From Methylotenera sp. (GTDB lineage: Bacteria; Pseudomonadota; Gammaproteobacteria; Burkholderiales; Methylophilaceae): 5,067 nt of DNA. The stretch is from NCBI GenBank assembly GCA_013816325.1, contig JACDEP010000158.1, positions 1-5,067 on the forward strand, written 5' to 3'. Below, one piece after another: positions 1 to 5,067 of this stretch (positions are counted from its first letter, which is position 1; every line of letters begins with the position of its first letter). A model generated the notes under the pieces. That model was not told the DNA's origin and ran no database searches. It was given only the letters and a program-made list of their open reading frames with translations. The position numbers and the translations under genes are program-made.

Positions 1-471
1 ATTGAAGTATTTGACTTGAATAGCGTAGCTGGCATGGATATCTATGTGGATGGTGCTGATGAGATTACTGAGCATATGCACATGTTAAAAGGCGGCGGCG
101 GTGCATTGACCCGTGAAAAAATCGTTGCAGCTTGCGCTAAGACTTTTATCTGTATTTGCGATGAAACCAAATATGTACCAGTGCTAGGTAAGTTTCCATT
201 ACCGGTAGAAGTGCTCCCGATGGCTAAAAGCTATGTAGCGCGTGAGTTGGTTAAATTAGGCGGCCAGCCACAATTGCGTGACTTTACCACTGATAACGGC
301 AATGTGATTTTAGATGTACACGGACTGACGATAACAGATCCAGTTGCAATGGAAGCTATAATCAACCAAATCGTCGGTGTTGTGACCAATGGCTTATTTG
401 CTGCACGCCCTGCTAATGTATTGTTGTTAGCCACTGCAGAAGGTGTTAAAACTTACAAAAATAAAGCCTAG
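1..471 (+). CDS. rpiA: Ribose-5-phosphate isomerase A, 3' part (start lies left of the window)
   Basis: This cytosolic enzyme of the non-oxidative pentose phosphate pathway interconverts ribose 5-phosphate and ribulose 5-phosphate. The reading frame is open from base 1 and gives 156 residues before the TAG stop. The family signatures are clear: YVDGADEI (visible residues 15-22), LKGGGGALTREK (29-40) and, near the end, INQIVGVVTNGLFA. Visible D17, D20, K30 and E39 line up with the E. coli active-site residues D81, D84, K94 and E103 at a constant offset of 64. That predicts a full protein of about 220 residues, the normal length, so roughly 64 codons are missing at the left edge. A TTG at base 16 is internal and not the real start. 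phoU follows on the same strand after 104 bases, with no clear terminator between, so some read-through is possible. Identity is secure; only the 5' end is absent. Confidence 0.96.
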   Translation: MEVFDLNSVAGMDIYVDGADEITEHMHMLKGGGGALTREKIVAACAKTFICICDETKYVPVLGKFPLPVEVLPMAKSYVARELVKLGGQPQLRDFTTDNGNVILDVHGLTITDPVAMEAIINQIVGVVTNGLFAARPANVLLLATAEGVKTYKNKA

Positions 472-493
472 GCTTATAAACTTAGTGCCTAAT

Positions 494-513
494 AGCAATA
501 TTGAAATATTACT
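494..513. repeat. AT-rich inverted repeat in the rpiA-phoU gap
   Basis: Two 9-base arms (AGCAATATT and AATATTACT) are complementary except at one position and are separated by two bases. The dyad abuts and slightly overlaps the candidate Pho box. It could be an operator, but an AT-rich dyad of this size can also arise by chance, and I recognise no specific regulator. Confidence 0.35.
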
Positions 514-529
514 GTCATATTTCTTTATT
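512..529 (+). promoter_or_regulatory. Candidate Pho box (PhoB site) upstream of phoU
   Basis: The site reads CTGTCAT, then the AT-only spacer ATTT, then CTTTATT. The known Pho box is two CTGTCAT heptamers separated by 4 AT-rich bases. Here the first heptamer is perfect and the second matches 4 of 7, with exact spacing. A possible -10 element, CCTAAT (542-547), lies 12 bases downstream, about where it sits in PhoB-activated promoters; TATAAA at 551-556 is an alternative. The site is 47 bases before the phoU start. That phoU belongs to the Pho regulon is established; that PhoB binds here is inferred. Confidence 0.45.
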
Positions 530-575
530 AATATAGCAAGTCCTAATCGTTATAAATGCAAAAAAGGGAAGACTG

Positions 576-1283
576 ATGCAATCTGAACATATCTTTAAGC
601 AATATGACGCTGAATTAGAAGCCGTTCGTGCCAAAGTGCTCGAAATGGGTGGCTTAGTTGAACAGCAAATCGTCAATGCGCTGGAAGCACTGGTAAAAGC
701 CGATCCGAATCTTGCTAAAGAAGTGATGGAAAATGACCATCGCGTGAACAATCTGGAGGTACAGATCGATGAAGATTGCAGCCATATTATCGCACGCCGC
801 CAACCAGCAGCGGGTGATTTGCGTATGGTGATGATGATGGTTAAAACGATTACTGATCTTGAACGTATCGGTGATGAAGCAACCAAGATTGCACGTACTG
901 CCCACAAGATTTATGACGAAGACCGCATGTACAAACCGCGTTTCAATGAGATCAAGGCGATGGTAGCGTTGGTGCGCGAGATGTTGCGTACCGCTTTGGA
1001 TGGGTTTGCCCGGCTTGATATCAGTAAAACGGTAGACGTAGCTAGGCAAGATGAACAGGTGGACGAACAGTTCCGCGCCGCGATGCGCCAGCTTATTACA
1101 TTTATGCTAGAAGATCCGCGTACGATTTCAATGTCACTAGAAGTGCTATTCGTCGCAAAAGCGATCGAGCGTATTGGCGATCATGCCAAGAATATCGCCG
1201 AATATGTGGTATATATGGTGAAAGGTAAAGACGTACGCCATGTTTCTGTGCAAGAGATGGAACGCGAAACACTGCAATTTTAA
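576..1283 (+). CDS. phoU: PhoU phosphate-signalling regulator
   Basis: PhoU is a cytoplasmic, peripheral-membrane protein that links the Pst phosphate transporter to the PhoR/PhoB two-component system and represses the Pho response when phosphate is plentiful. The product has 235 residues, close to E. coli PhoU (241), and is built from two similar three-helix repeats. Each repeat carries the metal-binding signature: DLERIGDEATKIA at 94-106 and AIERIGDHAKNIAEY at 196-210, with the E/DxxxD pairs E96/D100 and E198/D202. The ATG at 576 is supported by the Shine-Dalgarno-like AAGGGA at 564-569, six bases away, and by the typical N-terminal region (HIFKQYDAEL). No pst genes are in the window; the upstream neighbour is rpiA, so phoU here is not visibly at the end of a pst operon. 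A candidate Pho box precedes it and a strong terminator follows 13 bases after the stop. Confidence 0.96.
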   Translation: MQSEHIFKQYDAELEAVRAKVLEMGGLVEQQIVNALEALVKADPNLAKEVMENDHRVNNLEVQIDEDCSHIIARRQPAAGDLRMVMMMVKTITDLERIGDEATKIARTAHKIYDEDRMYKPRFNEIKAMVALVREMLRTALDGFARLDISKTVDVARQDEQVDEQFRAAMRQLITFMLEDPRTISMSLEVLFVAKAIERIGDHAKNIAEYVVYMVKGKDVRHVSVQEMERETLQF

Positions 1284-1296
1284 GCAAATTTTAAAC

Positions 1297-1324
1297 AAAA
1301 AAAGCGCCAGTTGGCGCTTTTTTA
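1297..1324. terminator. Bidirectional Rho-independent terminator between phoU and yggX
   Basis: A run of seven A's leads into GCGCC (1304-1308), loop AGTT, GGCGC (1313-1317), then six T's. The A-tract and T-tract make it symmetrical, so it can end phoU transcripts on the + strand and yggX transcripts on the - strand. It lies 13 bases after the phoU stop and 11 bases beyond the yggX stop, as expected for a shared terminator between convergent genes. Confidence 0.92.
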
Positions 1325-1335
1325 TTGCAAAGAAG

Positions 1336-1608
1336 TTAGCTTTTTTCAGGCACATAACCGCTTGCAGTATCCGCACCATCACCGAAAAAGTATTTTTCAG
1401 TTTGCTCGCTTAAATATTTACGCGCTGCGGGGTCTGCCAAACTTAAGCGGTTTTCGTTCACCAGCATGGTTTGCTGTTTAAGCCATGCAGCCCATGCCTC
1501 TTTGGAAACATGCATGTAAATGCGTTTGCCAAGCTCGCCCGGGTACGGAGGAAAATCCATGCCTTCAGCGTCTTTACCTAATTTAATACAATGGACTGTA
1601 CGTGCCAT
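1336..1608 (-). CDS. yggX: Probable Fe(2+)-trafficking / oxidative damage protection protein (YggX family)
   Basis: YggX is a small cytosolic protein that protects iron-sulfur enzymes against oxidation and is thought to handle labile Fe(II). The product is 90 residues, the usual family length (E. coli 91). Hallmarks are the N-terminal MARTVHC with the conserved Cys7, DFPPYPGELGKRIY (18-31), SKEAWAAW (35-42), KQQTMLVNENRL (44-55) and GYVPE (84-88). The ATG at 1606-1608 aligns with the family start; the preceding ribosome site is weak (CAGG about seven bases away). The gene converges with phoU and diverges from dgkA across a 119-base gap, so it is probably a single-gene unit. In many gammaproteobacteria yggX is next to mutY; that partner is not seen here. 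No clear SoxS-type or other operator was recognised upstream. Confidence 0.95.
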   Translation of the reverse strand: MARTVHCIKLGKDAEGMDFPPYPGELGKRIYMHVSKEAWAAWLKQQTMLVNENRLSLADPAARKYLSEQTEKYFFGDGADTASGYVPEKS

Positions 1609-1727
1609 AATTTACCTGCTTTAACCTAATGAATGTGACTGAACCATAATGATAGCGCATGTTAAAATCTATGTAGTAATATTTGCAGCCCTAAAGTTAT
1701 TAACCTTAAAATCCGCGAAAGTACAAG

Positions 1728-2123
1728 ATGCAAACCCCAGATAACAATAACCATAAAGTCAGCCCATTTAAAGGCAAAACTGGCATCCCCCGTTTAATCA
1801 ATGCTTTTGGTTATTCGCTGGAAGGCTTCAAAGCGGCTTTTGAACATGAAGACGCCTTTCGGCAAGAGGTTTTTTTAGCCATTGTATTAATTCCGCTCGG
1901 GTTTTTCTTGGGTGACACCAGCGTAGAAAAAGCCCTCATGATAGGCAGCGTCTTACTAGTATTAATTGTTGAACTCCTTAATTCAGCCATCGAAGCAGCT
2001 GTGGATCATACTTCTACCGAACATCATGCGCTAGCTAAGCGTGCTAAAGATATAGGCAGCGGTGCAGTTTTTCTTGCGCTTACCACCGTGCTAATTGTTT
2101 GGAGTTTAATGCTTACAAATTAA
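1728..2123 (+). CDS. dgkA: Diacylglycerol kinase, integral membrane (DgkA)
   Basis: DgkA is an inner-membrane homotrimer that phosphorylates diacylglycerol to phosphatidic acid with MgATP, recycling lipid released during membrane-derived oligosaccharide and envelope synthesis. The 131-residue product has the family layout: an amphipathic N-terminal helix (about 21-40), the EDAFRQE segment (41-47), and three membrane spans (about 48-62, 68-84, 111-129). The signature VELLNSAIEAAVDH (81-94) contains E82, N85 and E89, matching E. coli E69, N72 and the catalytic-base candidate E76; D108 in AKDIG matches D95. It is about nine residues longer than E. coli DgkA, mainly through a polar N-terminal extension (QTPDNNNHK). 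The ATG at 1728 has only a poor Shine-Dalgarno (GAAAG), so the start is less certain than the identity; no later in-frame ATG precedes the conserved region. The gene ends in a weak hairpin terminator and overlaps a convergent small gene by 4 bases. Confidence 0.95.
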   Translation: MQTPDNNNHKVSPFKGKTGIPRLINAFGYSLEGFKAAFEHEDAFRQEVFLAIVLIPLGFFLGDTSVEKALMIGSVLLVLIVELLNSAIEAAVDHTSTEHHALAKRAKDIGSGAVFLALTTVLIVWSLMLTN

Positions 2124-2132
2124 GCAGTTTTT
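2110..2132 (+). terminator. Weak Rho-independent terminator overlapping the dgkA stop codon
   Basis: TGCTTA (2110-2115), loop CAAAT, TAAGCA (2121-2126) form a perfect 6-bp stem followed by GTTTTT. The dgkA stop codon lies within the 3' arm. The stem has only two G-C pairs, so termination may be inefficient. On the opposite strand the same bases encode the last codons of the 56-residue small protein. Confidence 0.45.
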
Positions 2133-2290
2133 GTTGCACTGTCCTGTTGGCTACCATAATGTTGGCTATACCTAAAATGCCAGCCTTGATCACCTTTGTT
2201 ATCCTCGCGGTATTCAAATAGCATTAGATAACCCGCGGCAATCGACACAAACAATACGATACCTAAAATAATAAATTTAGCTGAGCTCAT
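2120..2290 (-). CDS. Small single-pass membrane protein, 56 residues, unknown function
   Basis: Reading the - strand from the ATG at 2288-2290 gives a 56-residue protein: MSSAKF, a hydrophobic stretch at about residues 6-25 (IILGIVLFVSIAAGYLMLF), then a charged and polar tail beginning EYREDNKGDQG and rich in Q, S, H and T. A strong Shine-Dalgarno GGAG (2297-2300) sits six bases before the start, which is the best evidence that it is translated. The layout predicts one inner-membrane span with a soluble tail of about 30 residues, probably periplasmic by the positive-inside rule only weakly (K5 before the span, mixed charge after). It starts 67 bases downstream of the receptor stop with no obvious terminator between, so co-transcription is possible. 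Its last four bases overlap the end of dgkA tail to tail. I do not recognise the family. Confidence 0.7.
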   Translation of the reverse strand: MSSAKFIILGIVLFVSIAAGYLMLFEYREDNKGDQGWHFRYSQHYGSQQDSATKTA

Positions 2291-2296
2291 TTAAAT

Positions 2297-2300
2297 CTCC
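2297..2300 (-). promoter_or_regulatory. Ribosome binding site of the 56-residue small gene
   Basis: GGAG on the - strand, followed by the six-base spacer ATTTAA and then ATG. It is a good match to the anti-Shine-Dalgarno with ideal spacing, and it is what makes this short frame credible. Confidence 0.7.
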
Positions 2301-2357
2301 AATCACAATGGAATTTTGAGTAATTGAAGATTTATTTGGTTCAATAGAACATTTGAG

Positions 2358-4457
2358 TTAAAAATCAGTACGTAAGCCTATCAATACCGAGCGCTCACCT
2401 TGCGGGGCAATATCTTTCAGGAATGAGGCATGCTCGCGAATTGCATCATTCAGCAAGTTATTAGCCTTGGCGAAGAGCTCCATGTTTAATTTGGTGGGCA
2501 ATTTATAAGAAATTAGGGCGCTTACATCAGTGTAGCTATTAGTCTCCAGCTCGTTTGCTGCTGTACGGTTCTGGCCGAAAGCATGCAGCATATCTAACCT
2601 GGCGCCAAAACTACCTTTTTGGTAATGCAAGCCAGCGCCTAATCTAAGCGGTGCAATGCGTGGCAAGGCATCGCCATTGTCGCGATTAGTAGCGTGAACG
2701 TAATCACCACGAAGTGTTAGGTCTAGGTTACTTGCAACATTGAATTTTCCTTCGGCTTCAAAACCTTTGAAATCCGCTGCAAAAGCGCTGAACTGGGCGA
2801 TGGGCAACCCGGAGCCTGCGTCGGAATTACCAGTCTCAAGCAAACCTAGAAAACTGCTGAATCGCGTGTAATAAGTACCTACACTAAAGGAATTTTTAGC
2901 GTCTTTCCAACGTATTTGCGCATCAATACCGTTAGAACGTTCTACATCAAAATTATTGTTTCCCACTTCAAATTGCCCGGTGGCAAGGTGTGCTCCATTC
3001 GCATAAAGCTCAAAATAGCTAGGAGCGCGCTCATTATGAGAAAGATTGCTGGCGAGCGACCAGTTCGCCGTAAGCGTATAAATACCTCCAATTGCGTAAC
3101 TGGTGGGGTTGAAGCCATGCGTTTGCCCGGGCCCAAATATAAAGTTATCACTGGAATCCACTGAGGTATGCTCAGTACGTCCGCCAAAGCTCAATTTGAA
3201 TTTTTGCGTATCTATTGAGTTTAGAGGCAATTCTTCGTAGATATAAAGCGCTTTGGTTTGCGTGTTTGAACTGGGGACAAAAGCTTCTTCACCCAAGGCC
3301 TCGAAAGTAGTATTTTGGAACTGAAGCCCGATTACCCCATTTAAATTACCGATTCCAGTATGAATTGGCGTGTGTCCCGCTTCCAATGACCCTTCAATAC
3401 CACGATTCTTGAAAGTGGTGCCAACTTCACCATTCTCTAGTTCCTGATGTTCGTAGTCGGTATGGGCCAAGCGGAACTTCATCCGATTGATCAAATTGCC
3501 GAAGCCTAGCTTATCCAGATCATGGAATTCTGATGCAATATCCCAGCGCTGGCTTTGCATATCAATACGTACATCAGGCTCGGCTACTGTGCCGTAATTG
3601 CTATTGAATCCCGAATAAGAGGCGCCTATATAACCGCTATCGAAAGTGAGTGAAGCGCCAATTGCACCGCCATCGCCATCTGCACTGCTATTGATGAGCT
3701 TGCCTTTATTGATACGTGGCGTGCCATCGGCTTCACTTTTACGTTTAGAAACGGCGTACCCCGGGATGTCTAAATCACTGGTTTTTCGGCTATATAAATC
3801 ACCATGAATCGCTAAAAGACCATTACCTGCATCAACCACGCCGGCAATATTATTCTGGCTATCCGGTCCGCCAACACGTGTTTCAGCCCTACCCGTTACG
3901 CTATTTAATTGCTCGGTCGGAATACGGTTATCCATTGCATTTACTACACCGCCAACCGCGCTACCGCCATATAACAAAGCGGCTGGACCGCGTATTACAT
4001 CTACCTGCTCCACGATAATAGGGGCTACCGTAACTGCATGGTCAAAACTTAACGAGGAGGCATCTAATACGCCCACACCGTTTTGCATGATACGAACACG
4101 TTCTGCATCCAAGCCCCGTATCACGGGACGGGAAGCATTAGGGCCAAAGTGGGTTGCGCTCACACCAGGGATTCCATCTAGGGTATCACCAAGCGTACTT
4201 TCGCGTTTAAGCGATAATTCACGGCCATTCAGGGTTGTAACAGGTACTATAAGTTCATCGCTACTCACGCCTAAGGGGTTGCCGGTGACAGATACCGATG
4301 GTAAATCGATCTCGGTATTCAGGTCTTCTGCAAAAGCTGGTGAACTGGCCACCATAGCCAGAATACTTAGATAGATGGGGTTGTGAAGTGACTTTCCATA
4401 GGAAAGCTTAAAGCCATGCTGCAATGCAGCACGCATAACGTGGATAGTGATGTTCAT
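2358..4457 (-). CDS. TonB-dependent outer-membrane receptor, ZnuD-like (probable metal uptake)
   Basis: This is a 22-strand-type outer-membrane barrel with an N-terminal plug, powered by TonB-ExbBD. From the chosen start it has 699 residues: signal peptide with hydrophobic core (about 29-37) and likely cleavage after SSPAFA (A43); TonB-box-like LPSVSVTG (52-59); plug with RPVIRGL (110-116) and VDVIRGPAALLYGG (152-165); then the barrel, ending in the typical C-terminal Phe. Resemblance to neisserial ZnuD is strong by memory: SFDHA (plug), RAPSYFELYANGAHLATG, FEVGNNNFDVERSN and the C-terminal NNLL...HASFL...GR/ERS. D139, H140, E408 or E409, and H490 appear to match the ZnuD zinc ligands. The histidine-rich loop of ZnuD is absent. 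Start choice: the ATG at 4455-4457 has GAGG five bases upstream; an in-frame ATG at 4497-4499 has no ribosome site and lies inside a hairpin. It follows the CxxC protein gene by 60 bases. Substrate zinc is inferred; another metal is possible. Confidence 0.9.
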   Translation of the reverse strand: MNITIHVMRAALQHGFKLSYGKSLHNPIYLSILAMVASSPAFAEDLNTEIDLPSVSVTGNPLGVSSDELIVPVTTLNGRELSLKRESTLGDTLDGIPGVSATHFGPNASRPVIRGLDAERVRIMQNGVGVLDASSLSFDHAVTVAPIIVEQVDVIRGPAALLYGGSAVGGVVNAMDNRIPTEQLNSVTGRAETRVGGPDSQNNIAGVVDAGNGLLAIHGDLYSRKTSDLDIPGYAVSKRKSEADGTPRINKGKLINSSADGDGGAIGASLTFDSGYIGASYSGFNSNYGTVAEPDVRIDMQSQRWDIASEFHDLDKLGFGNLINRMKFRLAHTDYEHQELENGEVGTTFKNRGIEGSLEAGHTPIHTGIGNLNGVIGLQFQNTTFEALGEEAFVPSSNTQTKALYIYEELPLNSIDTQKFKLSFGGRTEHTSVDSSDNFIFGPGQTHGFNPTSYAIGGIYTLTANWSLASNLSHNERAPSYFELYANGAHLATGQFEVGNNNFDVERSNGIDAQIRWKDAKNSFSVGTYYTRFSSFLGLLETGNSDAGSGLPIAQFSAFAADFKGFEAEGKFNVASNLDLTLRGDYVHATNRDNGDALPRIAPLRLGAGLHYQKGSFGARLDMLHAFGQNRTAANELETNSYTDVSALISYKLPTKLNMELFAKANNLLNDAIREHASFLKDIAPQGERSVLIGLRTDF

Positions 4458-4462
4458 AAAAA

Positions 4463-4466
4463 CCTC
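4463..4466 (-). promoter_or_regulatory. Ribosome binding site deciding the receptor start
   Basis: GAGG on the - strand, five bases before the ATG at 4455-4457. The upstream in-frame ATG at 4497-4499 has only AGCCTGCC before it, so the downstream start is preferred, giving 699 rather than 713 residues. Confidence 0.7.
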
Positions 4467-4482
4467 GTAATAAAGTTGTAAT

Positions 4483-4502
4483 GCCACGGTAGAAACCATG
4501 GC
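4483..4502 (-). other. Stem-loop in the leader between the CxxC gene and the receptor gene
   Basis: On the - strand GCCATGG, loop TTTCTA, CCGTGGC form a 7-bp GC-rich stem with one T-G wobble. No T-run follows, so it is not a classical terminator. It ends 25 bases before the receptor start. It could set the relative expression of the two genes through processing or stability, or serve as an operator dyad. Confidence 0.45.
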
Positions 4503-4517
4503 AGGCTAAAACTAATA

Positions 4518-4874
4518 TTAAACGAGACTAGGCGGTGCGCGAGCGCTGTAGGAGCGGAGCTTGGAATAAGAAGGTGTTTGTAAATAAGTGACGGAGTAAT
4601 GATGGGTAGAATTTACTGCTGATAAGACAGGTTGTGTACTATGTACGGCATGTCCCAGTTCGGCATAGCTGATACATTTTTCACATACCTGATTATGTGA
4701 TATAGGCTCAGAAGGCTTGGATTTACTTCTTGGTGAAGTACTTTTACTATGTTCTAACTGCTGGTTTTTGGCGGTAATATCACTATAGTGTGAGATTTCA
4801 TGCGTCACAGCGCCAATTTGAGCCATGCCAAATGACACAATGAGGGTAAACGCAAAAATTAACCGGTTAAACAT
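4518..4874 (-). CDS. Exported small Cys/His-rich protein, putative metal-binding partner of the receptor
   Basis: The 118-residue product starts with a clear signal peptide (MFNRLIFAFTLIVSFGMAQIGA, cleavage near residue 20-22), so it should act in the periplasm or beyond. The mature part has HEISH (25-29), a Lys/Ser-rich linker (about 37-57), a CxxC motif (CEKC, C64 and C67) followed by ISYAELGHAVH (68-78), a further histidine pair (H91, H92), and a C-terminal ARAPP (111-115). Histidines at 25, 29, 42, 60, 75, 78, 91 and 92 plus the CxxC suggest metal binding. From memory, small exported proteins with C-x-x-C...Y..LG and a terminal RAPP are often next to metal-related TonB receptors in betaproteobacteria; I cannot assign a named family with certainty (DUF2946-type is one possibility). 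It lies 60 bases ahead of the receptor gene on the same strand, so a shared transcript is likely. There is no Shine-Dalgarno before its ATG; see the extended -10 entry. Confidence 0.75.
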   Translation of the reverse strand: MFNRLIFAFTLIVSFGMAQIGAVTHEISHYSDITAKNQQLEHSKSTSPRSKSKPSEPISHNQVCEKCISYAELGHAVHSTQPVLSAVNSTHHYSVTYLQTPSYSKLRSYSARAPPSLV

Positions 4875-4880
4875 GACAGC

Positions 4881-4889
4881 ATTCTAGCA
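4881..4889 (-). promoter_or_regulatory. Candidate extended -10 promoter for the CxxC protein-receptor unit
   Basis: The - strand reads TGCTAGAAT, i.e. TGn plus a -10 hexamer matching TATAAT at 5 of 6 positions. It lies only six bases before the ATG, so transcription would begin at or next to the start codon, giving a leaderless or nearly leaderless message. This agrees with the absence of a ribosome site. No good -35 is seen, which is usual for extended -10 promoters. The sodB terminator upstream means this unit needs its own promoter. Confidence 0.4.
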
Positions 4890-4921
4890 AACATTATTCT
4901 TTAAGACTAAATTTAAGCTAC

Positions 4922-4951
4922 AAAAAAAGACCGAATTAACAGTCCTTTTTT
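4922..4951 (-). terminator. Rho-independent terminator downstream of sodB
   Basis: On the - strand: six A's, G, stem GACTG, loop TTAATT, stem CGGTC (one T-G wobble), then seven T's. It lies about 35 bases after the sodB stop. The stem is short (5 bp) but is strengthened by the flanking A/T tracts. It would separate sodB transcription from the CxxC protein gene. Confidence 0.65.
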
Positions 4952-4985
4952 GCTAAGTCTTTAGTGAATTAATTAATTATCAAAA

Positions 4986-5067
4986 TTAAGCAAAGTTCGC
5001 ATTAGCGAAATCCCAGTTTACGAGTGAAGTTAAGTACGTTTCTACAAACTTTGGCCGTGCATTGCGG
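4986..5067 (-). CDS. sodB: Superoxide dismutase, Fe type, C-terminal end only (rest beyond the right edge)
   Basis: The last 26 residues, read from the window edge leftwards, are RNARPKFVETYL then TSLVNWDFANANFA and a TAA stop. This is the highly conserved C-terminus of the Fe/Mn superoxide dismutase family, where (D)YRNARPKFV...L.NLVNWDF.. closes the protein; the wording is most like the iron-dependent SodB enzymes. The enzyme dismutates superoxide to oxygen and hydrogen peroxide in the cytosol. Metal ligands and catalytic residues lie outside the window, so the Fe versus Mn (cambialistic) assignment cannot be tested here. A terminator follows, so it is probably not part of the receptor operon. 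The frame is intact up to the edge. Confidence 0.88.
   Translation of the reverse strand, partial: RNARPKFVETYLTSLVNWDFANANFA

Noticed and set aside
16..18. TTG as the start of the isomerase gene
   Set aside because: The frame is open from base 1, residues before it (IEVFDL) fit the RpiA family, and the active-site offset shows that about 64 codons lie to the left.
464..475. Perfect 12-base palindrome AAGCCTAGGCTT across the rpiA stop as a terminator
   Set aside because: It has no loop beyond its own centre, would form only a 4-bp stem, and no T-run follows.
556..576. Six-codon leader frame (ATG CAA ... TGA) whose stop overlaps the phoU ATG by one base
   Set aside because: It has no ribosome site of its own, and its codons are simply the purine-rich Shine-Dalgarno region of phoU; chance is the simpler explanation.
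654..1049. 131-codon open frame on the - strand inside phoU
   Set aside because: It is antisense to conserved PhoU sequence; its HHHHH run is only the complement of the repeated ATG codons in the MVMMMV stretch.
1609..1727. Sigma-70 promoters for yggX and dgkA in the divergent gap
   Set aside because: Isolated hexamers (TTAACA on the - strand, TAATAT on the + strand) are present, but none pairs with a partner at 16-18 bases, so no promoter is called.
4087..4374. 95-codon open frame on the + strand inside the receptor gene
   Set aside because: It is antisense to the strongly conserved plug domain, has low-complexity R/S/P-rich composition and no recognisable domain; it is a shadow of the receptor frame.
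4458..4499. Longer receptor form starting at the ATG at 4497-4499
   Set aside because: No Shine-Dalgarno, the ATG lies in a stable stem, and it would put 14 extra residues before an already long signal peptide; the ATG at 4455-4457 has GAGG at good spacing.
4875..4921. Zur-type operator ahead of the Cys/His protein gene
   Set aside because: I looked for a TGTTAT...ATAACA-like dyad, as expected for a zinc-regulated locus, and found none convincing; only short AT dyads such as TAAATTTA are present.
4967..4978. Palindrome AATTAATTAATT near the sodB end as an operator
   Set aside because: It is low-complexity AT sequence downstream of sodB and upstream of the terminator, not in a promoter position.

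Overview
The window looks like ordinary chromosome from a betaproteobacterium, probably a moderately AT-rich methylotroph of the Methylophilaceae (Methylotenera/Methylophilus type). That placement rests on how the proteins read (RpiA, PhoU, YggX, DgkA, SodB) and on base composition, judged by eye and memory, not by a database search. No tRNA, rRNA, CRISPR array, insertion sequence or phage gene is visible, and no gene-free gap exceeds about 120 bases.

Left part, mostly + strand: the 3' end of rpiA (ribose-5-phosphate isomerase A), then phoU (phosphate-signalling regulator) behind a 104-base gap that holds a candidate Pho box. A strong two-way terminator separates phoU from the convergent yggX gene (Fe(II)-trafficking/oxidative-damage protein, - strand). 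yggX diverges from dgkA (diacylglycerol kinase, + strand), which ends in a weak hairpin-plus-T terminator.

Right part, all - strand (transcribed right to left): the C-terminal end of an Fe-type superoxide dismutase gene (sodB) with its own terminator; a 118-residue exported protein with a CxxC motif and many histidines; a 699-residue TonB-dependent outer-membrane receptor resembling the zinc receptor ZnuD; and a 56-residue single-pass membrane protein that is easily missed and overlaps the end of dgkA by 4 bases.

The most interesting unit is the exported Cys/His protein plus the ZnuD-like receptor, possibly with the small membrane protein: a candidate outer-membrane metal-acquisition locus. 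The receptor appears to keep the residues matching the ZnuD metal site but lacks the histidine-rich loop of neisserial ZnuD. YggX and SodB add an iron/oxidative-stress flavour but are in separate transcription units. The remaining genes are housekeeping.
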